A stretch of DNA of 64,000 nucleotides from Acidobacteriota bacterium (GCA_018971385.1 JAGXAY010000003.1:1-64000); one strand, 5' to 3'. Shown: positions 27,808 through 37,150, counted from the first letter of the stretch. Notes: generated from the sequence alone by a model not told the origin. Made by a program: numbers and translations.

Positions 27808-28977
27808 TTAGTGGGCCGGAGCCACCGCGTGCGGCATGCACAGGTCGTCGTACTCGGCGATGATGATCTCGCCGGCGTTCTCGCCGCAGGCCGGGCACTG
27901 GGGGTCACGGCGGACCTTAAAGTTCCGGAACGTTTGGTCCATCGAGTCGTAGGTCAACAGACGCCCCACCAGGGGGTCGCCGAGACCGAGGATCAACTTG
28001 ATGGCCTCGAGCGCCTGAATCGACCCGATGATCCCGGGCAGAACTCCGAGTACACCCGCTTCAGCGCAACTCGGCGCCAACTCCGCGGGTGGCGGTTCGG
28101 GGATCATGCAGCGGTAGCACGGTCCCTCGTAGGGGGCGAACACCGTGGCCTGTCCTTCGAAACGGAAGATAGAGCCGTGAACCACCGGGATCTTCTTCAG
28201 CAGCGCCGCGTCGTTCACGAGGTAGCGGGTGGGGAAGTTATCCGTCCCGTCCACGATGACGTCGTACCCGTCGATGATGTCGAGGATGTTGTCCGCTCCG
28301 AGACGGGTGTCGTACATATTGACGACGAGGTCGGGATTGAGCGCGGTGAGCGTCATCTTCGCGCTCTCCACCTTGCGCAGTCCGACGCGGTCGAGATTGT
28401 GAAGAATCTGACGCTGAATGTTCGAGGCGTCCACCACGTCCATGTCGATGATGCCGAGCGTTCCCACTCCCGCGGCGGCCAGGTAGAGCGCGGCCGGGGA
28501 ACCGAGGCCACCCGCTCCGAGCAGGAGCACCTTCGCGTCCATCAATTTCAGTTGGCCCTTTTCGCCCACCTCCGGCAGGAGGAGGTGACGCTGGTAGCGA
28601 TTGCGCTGGTCGGGAGTGAGGGCGCGGGGCGTCGACCAGGGCAGGCCCTCGTCCTTCCACTTGTTAAAACCCCCAATGATGGAGACCACGTCGGTGTAGC
28701 CGAGGTCCTGGAGGGTCTTCGTGGCGAAGGCGCTACGAACACCACCCGCGCAGTACACGGCGATCGGTTTGGTCTTGTCGGGGAGGCGCCCCTCGACGTT
28801 GAACTCCAGGTGACCACGGGGGATGTGGGTCGCGCCGGGCAGGGCTCCCTGCTCGTACTCGTCGGGTTCACGCACGTCAAGAATCTCGTAATGGGAGAGA
28901 TTCGTGGCGACGTCGTGCGGATCGATTTCGCGAATTTCGGCCTTGGCGGCGTTTAGTAGTTCACGGGGTGATGACAT
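27808..28977 (-). CDS. Rhodanese-MoeB/ThiF fusion (sulfur-carrier protein adenylyltransferase/sulfurtransferase)
   Basis: The 389-residue protein has an N-terminal rhodanese domain (about 15-115) with LDVREPDEYEQGALPGATHIP and the active Cys in YCAGGVRS (C76), followed by an E1-like adenylyltransferase: QRNRYQRHLLLPEVG, ATP-binding GAGGLGSPAALYLAAAG (154-170), DMDVVDASNIQRQ, GTDNFPTRYLVNDA and the cysteine loop SCAEAGVLG. Two CxxC pairs (CYRC and CPAC) are zinc-site candidates. It would adenylate and thiolate a ThiS/MoaD/CysO-type carrier. Mycobacterial MoeZ has the opposite order, with rhodanese at the C-terminus. The ATG has AAGGAG 5 nt upstream, and TAATAT at 28997-29002 is a candidate -10. 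Confidence 0.94.
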   Translation of the reverse strand: MSSPRELLNAAKAEIREIDPHDVATNLSHYEILDVREPDEYEQGALPGATHIPRGHLEFNVEGRLPDKTKPIAVYCAGGVRSAFATKTLQDLGYTDVVSIIGGFNKWKDEGLPWSTPRALTPDQRNRYQRHLLLPEVGEKGQLKLMDAKVLLLGAGGLGSPAALYLAAAGVGTLGIIDMDVVDASNIQRQILHNLDRVGLRKVESAKMTLTALNPDLVVNMYDTRLGADNILDIIDGYDVIVDGTDNFPTRYLVNDAALLKKIPVVHGSIFRFEGQATVFAPYEGPCYRCMIPEPPPAELAPSCAEAGVLGVLPGIIGSIQALEAIKLILGLGDPLVGRLLTYDSMDQTFRNFKVRRDPQCPACGENAGEIIIAEYDDLCMPHAVAPAH

Positions 28978-28996
28978 GACACTCCTTCCGGACGAA

Positions 28997-29002
28997 ATAT
29001 TA
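28997..29002 (-). promoter_or_regulatory. Candidate -10 box TAATAT for the rhodanese-E1 gene
   Basis: TAATAT on the minus strand lies 19 nt before the ATG, in an unusually AT-rich patch, with AAGGAG in between, so this gene appears to have a short leader with a normal ribosome binding site. A direct repeat ACTAA-acc... ACTAA overlaps it. No clear -35 element is seen. Confidence 0.4.
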
Positions 29003-29047
29003 GTGGTTTAGTCAACAATTGATGACGGCCCGTGATAGACCACACCC

Positions 29048-29641
29048 GTGGAGTTCGACGACGTCTGGCGCCGGCGCCGAATGCGACGCAGTTTCACTGG
29101 AGAACCGCTCGACCTCGATCGACTGGAGCACCTCGTGGAAGAGTCTCTTCGAGCCCCCACCGCCGGCAACTGCGGAGGGGTACGAGCGACCATTCTCGGT
29201 CCCCGTCTCGTCTCGACCTTCATCCTCGCCGCCACGGACGAGGGTTGGCGAGCCCACTCACGCCGTCGAGAAGGACTCGAGCGAGCGGGTGCGGTGGTGA
29301 TCTACTCGTCTCGCCCGGAGGACTACGCCGCGCGATACCGAGAGGCGGACAAGGCACGTTCCGACCTCGGAGACCTCGCGAACTGGCCCGTCCCCTACTG
29401 GCACACCGACGCCGCGATGGCGGCCCTCGGCTGCGTGCTGCTCTGCGAGAACGAGGGGTGGGGTGCCGCCCTGTGGGGCGCCTTTCGACACCACGCCGAC
29501 ATCGCCACCCTGGCCGGCCTCGGCGACGAAGACATCTTCGCGAGCCTCTTCATCGGGGTGCCGGACTTTCGCGATCCGCCCTCTCGTTCCCTCTCTCGGC
29601 CCACCCCGAGTCGCGCCGAGCGGGTGCGACGCCGGGAGTAG
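29048..29641 (+). CDS. Nitroreductase-family oxidoreductase
   Basis: The 197-residue protein has the FMN-binding features of the nitroreductase superfamily: an N-terminal RRRRMRRSFTGEPLD motif with Arg-Ser, LVEESLRAPTAGNCGG, and a C-terminal GLGDEDIFASLFIGVPD. It is probably a homodimeric NAD(P)H-dependent flavoenzyme. The substrate is unknown; members act on nitro compounds, quinones, or in F420- or cobamide-related chemistry. The GTG start lies 6 nt after TAGACC, an imperfect form of the leaderless box. The Arg-rich last 25 residues are atypical for the family and may be a loose tail. Confidence 0.82.
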   Translation: MEFDDVWRRRRMRRSFTGEPLDLDRLEHLVEESLRAPTAGNCGGVRATILGPRLVSTFILAATDEGWRAHSRRREGLERAGAVVIYSSRPEDYAARYREADKARSDLGDLANWPVPYWHTDAAMAALGCVLLCENEGWGAALWGAFRHHADIATLAGLGDEDIFASLFIGVPDFRDPPSRSLSRPTPSRAERVRRRE

Positions 29642-29650
29642 AACCCGGCC

Positions 29651-30550
29651 CTAGACGCTGGCCGCGATGACTGCGGCCGCGTCTCTCGACTCGAAGGTGA
29701 AGCCCGCTTCCGTGAGGGCGCGAGGGACCACGCGCTGGGAAGCGAGAACCGTGCCCTCTGCCATCTCCGTACCGAGTACCAGGCGAAGAGCGAACGCCGG
29801 GACTCGAGCCAGCGTCGGGCGACGCAGAGCCCGACCGAGAAGAGTCGTGAACTCGGCGTTCGTACACGCGTCGGGAGCCACCAGGTTGACCGGACCCTCG
29901 AGAGAAGAGGTGAGGAGAAACAGGAGGGCGCGAACCTCGTCACGGCGCGTAATGAGCGACATCCACTGACGCCCCGTACCGAGTCGTCCCCCGAGGCCGA
30001 GTCGAAAGAGGGGACGCACTCGAGCGAGTAGTCCACCCGCCGGGTCCATCACCAGACCGGTGCGCGCCGTGACTACCGAAGTCCCCGCACTCGCGAGGTC
30101 CCGGGCCGCGGCCTCCCACTCCCGACAGACTTCCGCCAGAAAGTCACTCCCGACGGAGGATGACTCGTCGAGAACTTCGTCCCCACGTGGGCCGTAAATG
30201 CCGATGGCGGACGCGTTGATCACCCGACCCACTCCACCGGCGGCGTCCATCACACCACGCAGTGCCCGGGTCGTCGACAAGCGGGACTGGAGGATCTCCT
30301 CCCGGTAGTGCGCGCTCCATCGTCGATCGGCCACACCGGCTCCGGCCAGGTTAACGATGGCGTCCACACCACCACTCGCGCGCACCCGCTCCACGTCGAC
30401 CTCCCCGGTCGAGGGGTCCCAGCGAATGTCGTCAACGCCGAGAGATCCGCCGGGACGCACGAGTCGAACCACCGAGTGACCGGCCTCATCGAGCGCAGCA
30501 CTCAACGCCGAACCAATAAATCCGCTCGAGCCCGCGATGATGACCCTCAC
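29651..30550 (-). CDS. TIGR01777-family NAD(P)-binding epimerase
   Basis: The 299-residue protein has the Rossmann motif GSSGFIGSAL, VDAIVNLAGAGVADRRW, SRLSTTRALRGVM, NASAIGIYGPRGDE and the C-terminal DUF1731-like segment ARVPAFALRLVLGTEMAEGTVLASQRVVPRAL. This combination is diagnostic for the TIGR01777 (YfcH/SulA-like) extended SDR group, whose substrate is not established. It starts within the stop of pepA (ATGA overlap), so it is the third gene of the adenosyltransferase-pepA-SDR operon. Confidence 0.92.
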   Translation of the reverse strand: MRVIIAGSSGFIGSALSAALDEAGHSVVRLVRPGGSLGVDDIRWDPSTGEVDVERVRASGGVDAIVNLAGAGVADRRWSAHYREEILQSRLSTTRALRGVMDAAGGVGRVINASAIGIYGPRGDEVLDESSSVGSDFLAEVCREWEAAARDLASAGTSVVTARTGLVMDPAGGLLARVRPLFRLGLGGRLGTGRQWMSLITRRDEVRALLFLLTSSLEGPVNLVAPDACTNAEFTTLLGRALRRPTLARVPAFALRLVLGTEMAEGTVLASQRVVPRALTEAGFTFESRDAAAVIAASV

Positions 30551-32055
30551 GAGACGGACTGTCTCGCGAGCGACTCGAGGTACCGCGCGAGAGTTCGGGC
30601 CCCGAAGGCCGTCGCTCCCTTGGTCACGTACCCCCGGGTCTGATCACTTCGACCGGGCCCCGCAATATCGAGGTGGGCCCAGGGCCGCGTTCCCACGAAG
30701 CGCTGGAGGAAGAGGGCGGCGGTGATGGAGCCGGCACCGCCGCCCTTCGCAATATTGCGTAGGTCGGCGACGTCCGATTCGAGAAGTCGGGCGTAGGACT
30801 CGACGAGCGGCAGACGCCACAGGGATTCACCCGCATCGCGCCCCGCCTCTTCCAGTTGACGGGCCACTTCGTCCGAGGACGAGAACAGCCCTCCCACTTC
30901 GTCGCCGAGAGCGACCCGCTGGGCGCCGGTCAACGTGGCGACATCGATGATGACGTCGGGATTCGCCTCCACCGCCAAGCTCAGGGCGTCGGCGAGAATC
31001 ACCCGACCTTCCGCGTCGGTGTTCAGAATTTCGATCGTCGTACCGTTACGGGCCGTGACCACATCCCCCGGCTTCGTAGCGCGATCGCCCGTGAGGTTCT
31101 CCGTCAGCGCCGCGATAGCGGTGACCCGCAGGGGCACCCGTAGCCGCGCGACCATCGAGAGGGCCGCCATCACGATGGCGGCGCCCGACATGTCCGTCTT
31201 CATCGCCATCATCGACTCGGCCGGCTTCAACGAGAGTCCACCCGAGTCGAAGGTCACGCCCTTACCGACGAGGACGACGTGAGCTCGCGCGTCACTCGGG
31301 CGGTAGCGCGCGTAGACGAGTCGAGTGGGTTCCGCCGATCCGGCACCCACGGCGAGTAGTCCTCCGAGGCCCTCCTCACGAATGGTCGACTCCGTCCAAA
31401 TCTCGACGCCGGTGTCGGGGTCCGAACCGAGGCGGTGGGCGAACTTCTTCGCTAACTCTTTGGGCGTGGCGTGACCGGCCGGAGTATCGATCAGCCGCTT
31501 CGCCCAGTTCGTCGCGTCGGCCACCACCACGGCACGCTGCAAACCCCTCGACACCGCATCGTGATCGGCGACACTCGGCAGTGGGGAGCCCACGGGTGCG
31601 ACAAGGAGTTCCCCGCTCGCGTCGGGAGTCTTGTAGTCGTACGCCGCGAGAAGCGCTCCCGTCACGAGAGCCTCCCCCGTGAGCTCAAGATCCACCGAGT
31701 ACTCGGTCGGAACGAGAATGGCCACGTCGGATCCGACCGCGCGAGCGCGAGGGGCGAGTTGCGCACCGACCTGGCGCCACGCCTCGGGGGACGCGACAGA
31801 CTCCGCTGAGCCGAGGCTAACGAGCACCACGAGCGCACCACTGACGGTCGAGAGAACGACACTCGATCCGGCGACGCTACTTAGTCCCCGGCGTCGACAC
31901 CACTCGGCGTCGAGAGTGCGGGGAATGTCGACATCACCGACGCGCTGGGCCAAGGAGGCTTCGAGGCGGGCGCCCTCCTCGTCCACCGTCAGTGGCAGCG
32001 CCACCACCGGGGCCGACAACGCTTCGGCGAGAGGCACGACACGGGCATTGTTCAC
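30547..32055 (-). CDS. pepA: Leucyl aminopeptidase (M17)
   Basis: Cytosolic M17 aminopeptidase that removes N-terminal residues using two metal ions. The 502-residue protein has the metal and catalytic motifs VGKGVTFDSGGLSLKP (Lys, Asp), MKTDMSGAA, and the signature NTDAEGRVIL, followed by VATLTGAQRVALG. The GTG at 32055 is selected because AAGGAG lies 6 nt upstream and because it overlaps the upstream adenosyltransferase stop by 4 nt (GTGA). The open frame extends 43 codons further inside that gene, but that stretch has no homology to M17 N-termini. Confidence 0.95.
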   Translation of the reverse strand: MNNARVVPLAEALSAPVVALPLTVDEEGARLEASLAQRVGDVDIPRTLDAEWCRRRGLSSVAGSSVVLSTVSGALVVLVSLGSAESVASPEAWRQVGAQLAPRARAVGSDVAILVPTEYSVDLELTGEALVTGALLAAYDYKTPDASGELLVAPVGSPLPSVADHDAVSRGLQRAVVVADATNWAKRLIDTPAGHATPKELAKKFAHRLGSDPDTGVEIWTESTIREEGLGGLLAVGAGSAEPTRLVYARYRPSDARAHVVLVGKGVTFDSGGLSLKPAESMMAMKTDMSGAAIVMAALSMVARLRVPLRVTAIAALTENLTGDRATKPGDVVTARNGTTIEILNTDAEGRVILADALSLAVEANPDVIIDVATLTGAQRVALGDEVGGLFSSSDEVARQLEEAGRDAGESLWRLPLVESYARLLESDVADLRNIAKGGGAGSITAALFLQRFVGTRPWAHLDIAGPGRSDQTRGYVTKGATAFGARTLARYLESLARQSVS

Positions 32056-32603
32056 GTTGACTCCTTCGTCGACACGTTTCGTACTACGCGATGGGAGGGT
32101 CCCTCGGCAACCCGCGCGAGAGTCCACACGAGATCGCTCAGCCGGTTGAGGTAGTTCACTGCCAAGCTCTCCTCGAACTGGCACCGAACGACCGCCCGCT
32201 CCGCGCGGCGCACCACGGTTCGCGCCACGTCGAGCGCGGCCGACAACTGAGTCTCACCGGGAACGACGAACTCGTCGGGCATGACCACCACATCAGACCA
32301 CCGGTCGATCGCATTCTCGAGTCGCTGGACCATGTCCGGGCTCACTCGAGTGCGACCTTCCTCCAGGCGATCGCGGTGATTCGGTGCGGAGGCCACTTCA
32401 GCCATCAATATCCAGAGGTCTCGCTGACACTCAACGATCTGAGCGGCGATCTCGCCGTCGGCCAGGCTGCGCGCCCAGCCCAGCGAAGCCTGGGCTTCGT
32501 CGACGCATCCGTTGGCCTCAATAACGTCGGAGGCCTTCTCTACTCGCCCGCCAAAGAGGAGTCCCGTCGTCCCGTCGTCGCCCCGCTTGGTGTAGATCTT
32601 CAC
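32052..32603 (-). CDS. Cob(I)alamin adenosyltransferase, PduO type
   Basis: The 183-residue enzyme adenosylates cobalamin to the form needed by methylmalonyl-CoA mutase. Motifs are the N-terminal TKRGDDGTTGLLFGG (ATP binding), VDEAQASLGWARSL, and the C-terminal ARTVVRRAERAVV and NRLSDLVWTLAR, all diagnostic of PduO/MMAB. It is divergent from metH across 47 bp and is translationally coupled to pepA. The pairing of a cobalamin enzyme with a general aminopeptidase is probably positional only. Confidence 0.95.
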   Translation of the reverse strand: MKIYTKRGDDGTTGLLFGGRVEKASDVIEANGCVDEAQASLGWARSLADGEIAAQIVECQRDLWILMAEVASAPNHRDRLEEGRTRVSPDMVQRLENAIDRWSDVVVMPDEFVVPGETQLSAALDVARTVVRRAERAVVRCQFEESLAVNYLNRLSDLVWTLARVAEGPSHRVVRNVSTKEST

Positions 32604-32635
32604 CCTGATAAGCGTAGTGAGTGGAGTCGGACCGG

Positions 32636-32641
32636 TAGCCT
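32636..32641 (+). promoter_or_regulatory. -10 box TAGCCT for metH
   Basis: TAGCCT followed by 9 nt and the ATG of metH at 32651. The divergent intergenic region is 47 bp, leaving no room for a cobalamin or SAM riboswitch. Confidence 0.5.
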
Positions 32642-32650
32642 GTCGAAGCG

Positions 32651-35600
32651 ATGACCGCTTCTTCGCCCGGCCCGGGCTCCGACTTCTCTTCCCACGACCC
32701 CTACCTGAAGGCTCTCTCGTCCGGAGTCCTCATCTACGACGGGGCGATGGGCACCAACCTGCAGGTGCAGGGACTCAGTGCCGACGACTTCGGCGGGGCC
32801 GCCTTGGAGGGGTGCAACGAAATCCTCGTCGTGACGAAGCCTTCCGCCATTGAAACGGTTCACCGCTCCTTCTTGGACGTGGGGGTCGACGTCATCGAGA
32901 CCGACTCATTTGGTTCGTTTTCCGTGGTGCTGAACGAATACGGCATCGCCGACCGCGCCTTCGAGTTGTCGCACCAGTCGGCCGTCCTGGCCCGGCGTGT
33001 CGCCGACGAGTACTCGAGCGCTACTCAGCCTCGATTCGTCGCCGGGTCCATTGGCCCCGGGACGAAGTTCCCAACACTCGGCCAGATCAGCTACGACGAG
33101 TTGAGTGCCAGTTACGAGGAGATGGCCTACGGACTCCTCGAAGGTGGGGTGGACGTTCTGCTCGTCGAAACAATGTTCGACCTCCTCTCCGGTAAGGCGG
33201 CCATTAACGCCTGTAAACGAGCGATGGCCCGTCACGGCCGTCGCGTGCCCATTCAGGCCCAGGTCACCATCGAGTTGACGGGACGGATGTTGCCCGGGAC
33301 CGAAATCGCCGCCGCCATCACCTCTCTCAGCGCCCTCGGGATTGACGCCCTCGGGATTAACTGCGCCACCGGTCCGGTCGAAATGTACGAACCTCTGCGC
33401 ACCTTGTCGGAGAGCTCCGGTATCCCCGTGACCGTCCTGCCGAACGCGGGGCTACCTAGCGTGGTCGATGGGCACATGCACTACGACCTCGGACCCGAGG
33501 CCCTGGCCGAACACCTGTCTCACTTCGTCAGTGACTACGGCGTCTCGGTCGTGGGCGGTTGCTGCGGTACGACGCCGGAACACCTGGCCGCCGTCGTCAA
33601 CGCGGTGCGCCCCCTCGAGCGCGCCTCTCGCCACCCGGTCATTGAACCGGCCGTGGCGTCGATCTACTCAGTCACCACCTACGACCAGGACCGTTCCGTC
33701 TTGCTCGTGGGTGAGCGCACCAACGCCAACGGTTCGAAGAAGTTCCGCGAGGCCATGCTCGCGGGTGACTGGGACACCTGCGTGGCCATTGGTCGAGCCC
33801 AGATCGCCGAAGGAGCCCACCTTCTCGACGTGTGCGTGGACTACACCGGCGCGGACGGGGTGTCGGACATGAACGAAGTGATGTCCCGGTTGGCGACCCA
33901 GTCTTCCGTACCCATCATGGTCGACACGACCGAGGCCCCGGTCGCTCGAGCGGCGCTCACCTGGCTCGGGGGAAAGGCCATTCTCAACTCGGTCAACCTC
34001 GAGGAGGGTGACGCTCCCGGAACTCGCCTCGACTCCTTTCTCTCCCTCGCCGCCGAGTTCGGAGCGGGCGTGGTGGCGACCTGCATCGACGAGGAGGGCC
34101 AGGCCCGAACCGCCGACTGGAAGGTCCGCGCGGCCCGAGCGATTACCGACATCGCGGTCGATCGATACGGACTCGACGCTCGCGATATTTTCATCGACCC
34201 CCTCGCCCTTCCGCTCTCGACCGGTATGGAGGAGTCCCGTCGCGACGGTATCGAAACTATTGAGGCGATTCGCCGTATTAAGAGTGAGTTGCCGGGCGTT
34301 CGGACGATTCTCGGTCTCTCCAACATCTCCTTCGGATTGAACGCAGCGGCCCGTCAGGTCCTGAACTCCGTCTTTCTTCACGAGTGCGCCGAAGCCGGGC
34401 TCGACGCGGCCATCGTCCACGCCTCGAAGATTCTCCCACTCGCCAAGGTGGACCCGCACGCGCGAGAACTCTGCCTCGACCTCATCTACGACCGGCGCCG
34501 GGAGGGTTACGACCCCCTCTCCGACCTCCTCGTTCACTTCGAGGGGGCCACGACCGCCCAGTCGAGCGGCCCGGCCCTCGACGATCTGGCCCTCGAGGAG
34601 CGACTACGTCGTCGCATCATTGACGGTGTCCGCGTTGGTCTCGAGGCCGACCTCGACGAGGCCATGGCCGAGGGGCGCGCCCCTCTCGACATTGTGAACG
34701 ACATCCTGCTCGACGGCATGCGCGAGGTGGGAGCGCTGTTCGCGAGCGGGGAGATGCAACTCCCCTTTGTACTCCAGAGCGCCGAAACGATGAAGGCGGC
34801 GGTCGCCCACCTCGAGCCCCACATGGAACGCAGTGACCAGGGGGGACGCGGCACCGTGGTACTGGCCACGGTGAAGGGTGACGTCCACGACATCGGTAAG
34901 AACCTGGTGGACATCATCTTGACCAACAACGGCTACCAGGTGGTGAATCTCGGTATCAAAGTCGGTATTAACGAGATGATCAACGCCGTCGAGGAGCACC
35001 GGGCCGACGCTCTCGGCATGAGCGGGCTTCTCGTGAAGTCCACTCTCATCATGCGCGAGAACTTGGAGCTGATGAACGACCGGGGCCTCAGTCACGTGCC
35101 GGTCTTGCTCGGAGGGGCGGCCCTCACGCGGACCTACGTTGAACGGGACCTGCGCTCCGTCTACGACGGCCGTGTCTTCTACGGCAAGGACGCCTTCGAG
35201 GGGCTCGCCGTACTCGACCGCCTATCCGAAATTCGACGCGGGCAGCTCGAGGACGACCAGTTCGGTCGGGTGATTTCGACCTCCACGGTGCAGCGTCGAT
35301 TCCGCGAAGAGCCCCGAGAGGTGGAGGGTCTCCCCCGGCGCGCTCCGTCAGTGTCCGCGGATACGGAGTTGTTCGACCCCCCCTTCATCGGTTCTCGCGT
35401 GGCGAAGGGTATTTCGCTCGACGACATCGCCGACTACCTCAACCTCACCGCCCTCTTTCGTAACCAGTGGGGTTACCGGCCCGAAGAGGGCGAGAACGAC
35501 GCCGCGTTCAAGGAGAGGGTCAGCGCCATCCTGCGGGAGCAACTGGCCCTCGCCAAGGCGGAGAACCTTCTCGTGCCCCAAGTGGTCTGGGGCCACTTTC

Positions 35601-36154
35601 CCGTCGCCGCCGACGGAAACGACCTTGTCGTCTTCGAGGACGACTCGCGGACCTCCGAGCGAGCTCGCTTCCACTTCCCCCGTCAGATCACCGATCCGTA
35701 TCTCTGTATCGCCGACTTCTTTCGACCGCGGGAGAGTTCCGACCGGGACTACGCCAGCTTCATGCTGGTCACCATGGGCGAAAGAGTCTCGGAACGCACC
35801 CGCGAACTCTTCGAGGCTAACCACTACCGGGACTACCTCTTGCTCCACGGACTCGGCGTGGAGATGGCCGAGGCCCTGGCCGAACTCTGGCACCGGCGCA
35901 TTCGCGAAGAGCGCGGATTTGGCGACGAGGACGGACCGACGCTCTTCGGCCTCTTTCGTCAGCAGTACCGGGGCGGACGCTACTCCTGGGGATATCCGGC
36001 CTGTCCCGATTTGTCGGACAATCAGACGGTTGCTGAACTTCTCGGCGCGGACCGCATTGGGGTGACGGTGTCGGAAGGCTTCCAACTGCACCCGGAACAG
36101 ACGACCGACGCCATTATCTGTCACCACCCCATGGCCAAGTACTTCGTCGCCTAG
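32651..36154 (+). CDS. metH: Cobalamin-dependent methionine synthase
   Basis: MetH transfers methyl from 5-methyltetrahydrofolate through cobalamin to homocysteine. The 1167-residue protein contains all modules: homocysteine domain (1-330; DGAMGTNLQ, zinc ligands in GINCATGP and GGCCGTTPEH), pterin domain (about 350-620; VGERTNANGSKKF), B12 cap and binding domain (about 650-880; DVHDIGKN with the lower-axial His) and the C-terminal SAM-dependent activation domain (about 900-1167; RQQYRGGRYSWGYPACPDLSDN). It is slightly shorter than the E. coli enzyme. Its stop is in a CTAG shared with the convergent epimerase gene. Confidence 0.97.
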   Translation: MTASSPGPGSDFSSHDPYLKALSSGVLIYDGAMGTNLQVQGLSADDFGGAALEGCNEILVVTKPSAIETVHRSFLDVGVDVIETDSFGSFSVVLNEYGIADRAFELSHQSAVLARRVADEYSSATQPRFVAGSIGPGTKFPTLGQISYDELSASYEEMAYGLLEGGVDVLLVETMFDLLSGKAAINACKRAMARHGRRVPIQAQVTIELTGRMLPGTEIAAAITSLSALGIDALGINCATGPVEMYEPLRTLSESSGIPVTVLPNAGLPSVVDGHMHYDLGPEALAEHLSHFVSDYGVSVVGGCCGTTPEHLAAVVNAVRPLERASRHPVIEPAVASIYSVTTYDQDRSVLLVGERTNANGSKKFREAMLAGDWDTCVAIGRAQIAEGAHLLDVCVDYTGADGVSDMNEVMSRLATQSSVPIMVDTTEAPVARAALTWLGGKAILNSVNLEEGDAPGTRLDSFLSLAAEFGAGVVATCIDEEGQARTADWKVRAARAITDIAVDRYGLDARDIFIDPLALPLSTGMEESRRDGIETIEAIRRIKSELPGVRTILGLSNISFGLNAAARQVLNSVFLHECAEAGLDAAIVHASKILPLAKVDPHARELCLDLIYDRRREGYDPLSDLLVHFEGATTAQSSGPALDDLALEERLRRRIIDGVRVGLEADLDEAMAEGRAPLDIVNDILLDGMREVGALFASGEMQLPFVLQSAETMKAAVAHLEPHMERSDQGGRGTVVLATVKGDVHDIGKNLVDIILTNNGYQVVNLGIKVGINEMINAVEEHRADALGMSGLLVKSTLIMRENLELMNDRGLSHVPVLLGGAALTRTYVERDLRSVYDGRVFYGKDAFEGLAVLDRLSEIRRGQLEDDQFGRVISTSTVQRRFREEPREVEGLPRRAPSVSADTELFDPPFIGSRVAKGISLDDIADYLNLTALFRNQWGYRPEEGENDAAFKERVSAILREQLALAKAENLLVPQVVWGHFPVAADGNDLVVFEDDSRTSERARFHFPRQITDPYLCIADFFRPRESSDRDYASFMLVTMGERVSERTRELFEANHYRDYLLLHGLGVEMAEALAELWHRRIREERGFGDEDGPTLFGLFRQQYRGGRYSWGYPACPDLSDNQTVAELLGADRIGVTVSEGFQLHPEQTTDAIICHHPMAKYFVA

Positions 36155-37149
36155 AACTCTCCAGCTTCGGCCGCCGCCACCAGACGTTGCTCCGTCGTCG
36201 GCCGCAGACCCGCCCGCCGTTCACGCCACAGACCCCGGGCCACCTCGTCGTCGACGACGTCGCGCACGGTTTCGGCGAGTCGGCGCACGTCGAGCCCAGC
36301 GTCAAAGGCCGCCGAGATGTCCCGGCGAGCAAAACCCTCGTACTCGCCCCCCTCGGGCAGCCACAGGGGAATCGAGTCCGGTCCGGACCACGCCGAGACT
36401 CCGTGGGCGCTCAAGACGGACTCGGGGACCGGAAGGAAGTCACCCGCAAATCCGCAGACGTCAGCCACCGATTCGAGTACTTCGACGAGGGGTGTCGAGG
36501 GACCACCGACGTTATGGACGCCCACGAGCCCCTCGTCGGCACTGCGGAGCACCCACTCCGCGACGTCGCGCACGTCCACTAACTGCACCACGCTGTCGGG
36601 GGAGTCGGGAACGACAACCGGCGCGTCGACGTCACGCGACAATCGCGCCGGCCAGTAGCCGAATCGGTCACTCGGGTCACCGGGCCCCACGAGCAGACCC
36701 GGGCGAAGGACGTGGAGCCGGTCCCCGACTCGCTCCCGACAGATCGCTTCCGATCGTGACTTCAGCCCCGGGTACGCCTCATCCCCGGCGCCTTCCGTGA
36801 GCGGGGCGCTCAGCTCCGCCGTTTCGTCGGCCCAGGGCTGATCGTGACGCGCGTAGACCGAACACGAGGAGACGTACGTCCAGTGTCCCGCCCGAGCTCC
36901 CAACTCCCGGAGCGCTTCGTCGACGAAACTGGGCTGAGTCGCCACCTCGACGACGAAGTCAAAGGTGCCCTCGAGCGCGCGATAGACCACCGGGCCCCAG
37001 CGCCGATCGGCCACCACGGAGGTGACCCCCAGGGGAAATCCCCCGGAGTCACCCCGGGCGAGACACACCACCTCGTCACCCGCGTCGAGCGCGAGTTCGG
37101 CGATTGCGGCCGACAGAAACGTCGTGCCGCCGAGGACGAGAACGCGCAC
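36151..37149 (-). CDS. NAD-dependent epimerase/dehydratase family protein
   Basis: The 332-residue extended SDR has an N-terminal nucleotide-binding motif GGTTFLSAAIAELAL, in which the usual GxxGxxG is altered to GGTTFLS, then FDFVVEVATQPSFVDEAL, WTYVSSCSVYARHDQP (Ser and Tyr of the active site) and LKSRSEAI with the Lys. The substrate is unknown. Similar proteins are annotated as mRNA-binding or sugar-nucleotide reductases. It is the last gene of the lpd-E2-lipBA operon, one nucleotide after lipBA, and starts with GTG. The TAG stop is shared as CTAG with metH. Confidence 0.85.
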   Translation of the reverse strand: MRVLVLGGTTFLSAAIAELALDAGDEVVCLARGDSGGFPLGVTSVVADRRWGPVVYRALEGTFDFVVEVATQPSFVDEALRELGARAGHWTYVSSCSVYARHDQPWADETAELSAPLTEGAGDEAYPGLKSRSEAICRERVGDRLHVLRPGLLVGPGDPSDRFGYWPARLSRDVDAPVVVPDSPDSVVQLVDVRDVAEWVLRSADEGLVGVHNVGGPSTPLVEVLESVADVCGFAGDFLPVPESVLSAHGVSAWSGPDSIPLWLPEGGEYEGFARRDISAAFDAGLDVRRLAETVRDVVDDEVARGLWRERRAGLRPTTEQRLVAAAEAGEF

Positions 37150-37150
37150 C

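Noticed and set aside
29010-29015. TTGACT as the -35 element of the rhodanese-E1 gene
   Set aside because: It lies only 7 nt from the TAATAT box, too close for a -35/-10 pair.
32604-32650. Possible cobalamin or SAM riboswitch before metH
   Set aside because: The divergent gap is only 47 bp, too short for either riboswitch, and the start looks leaderless.
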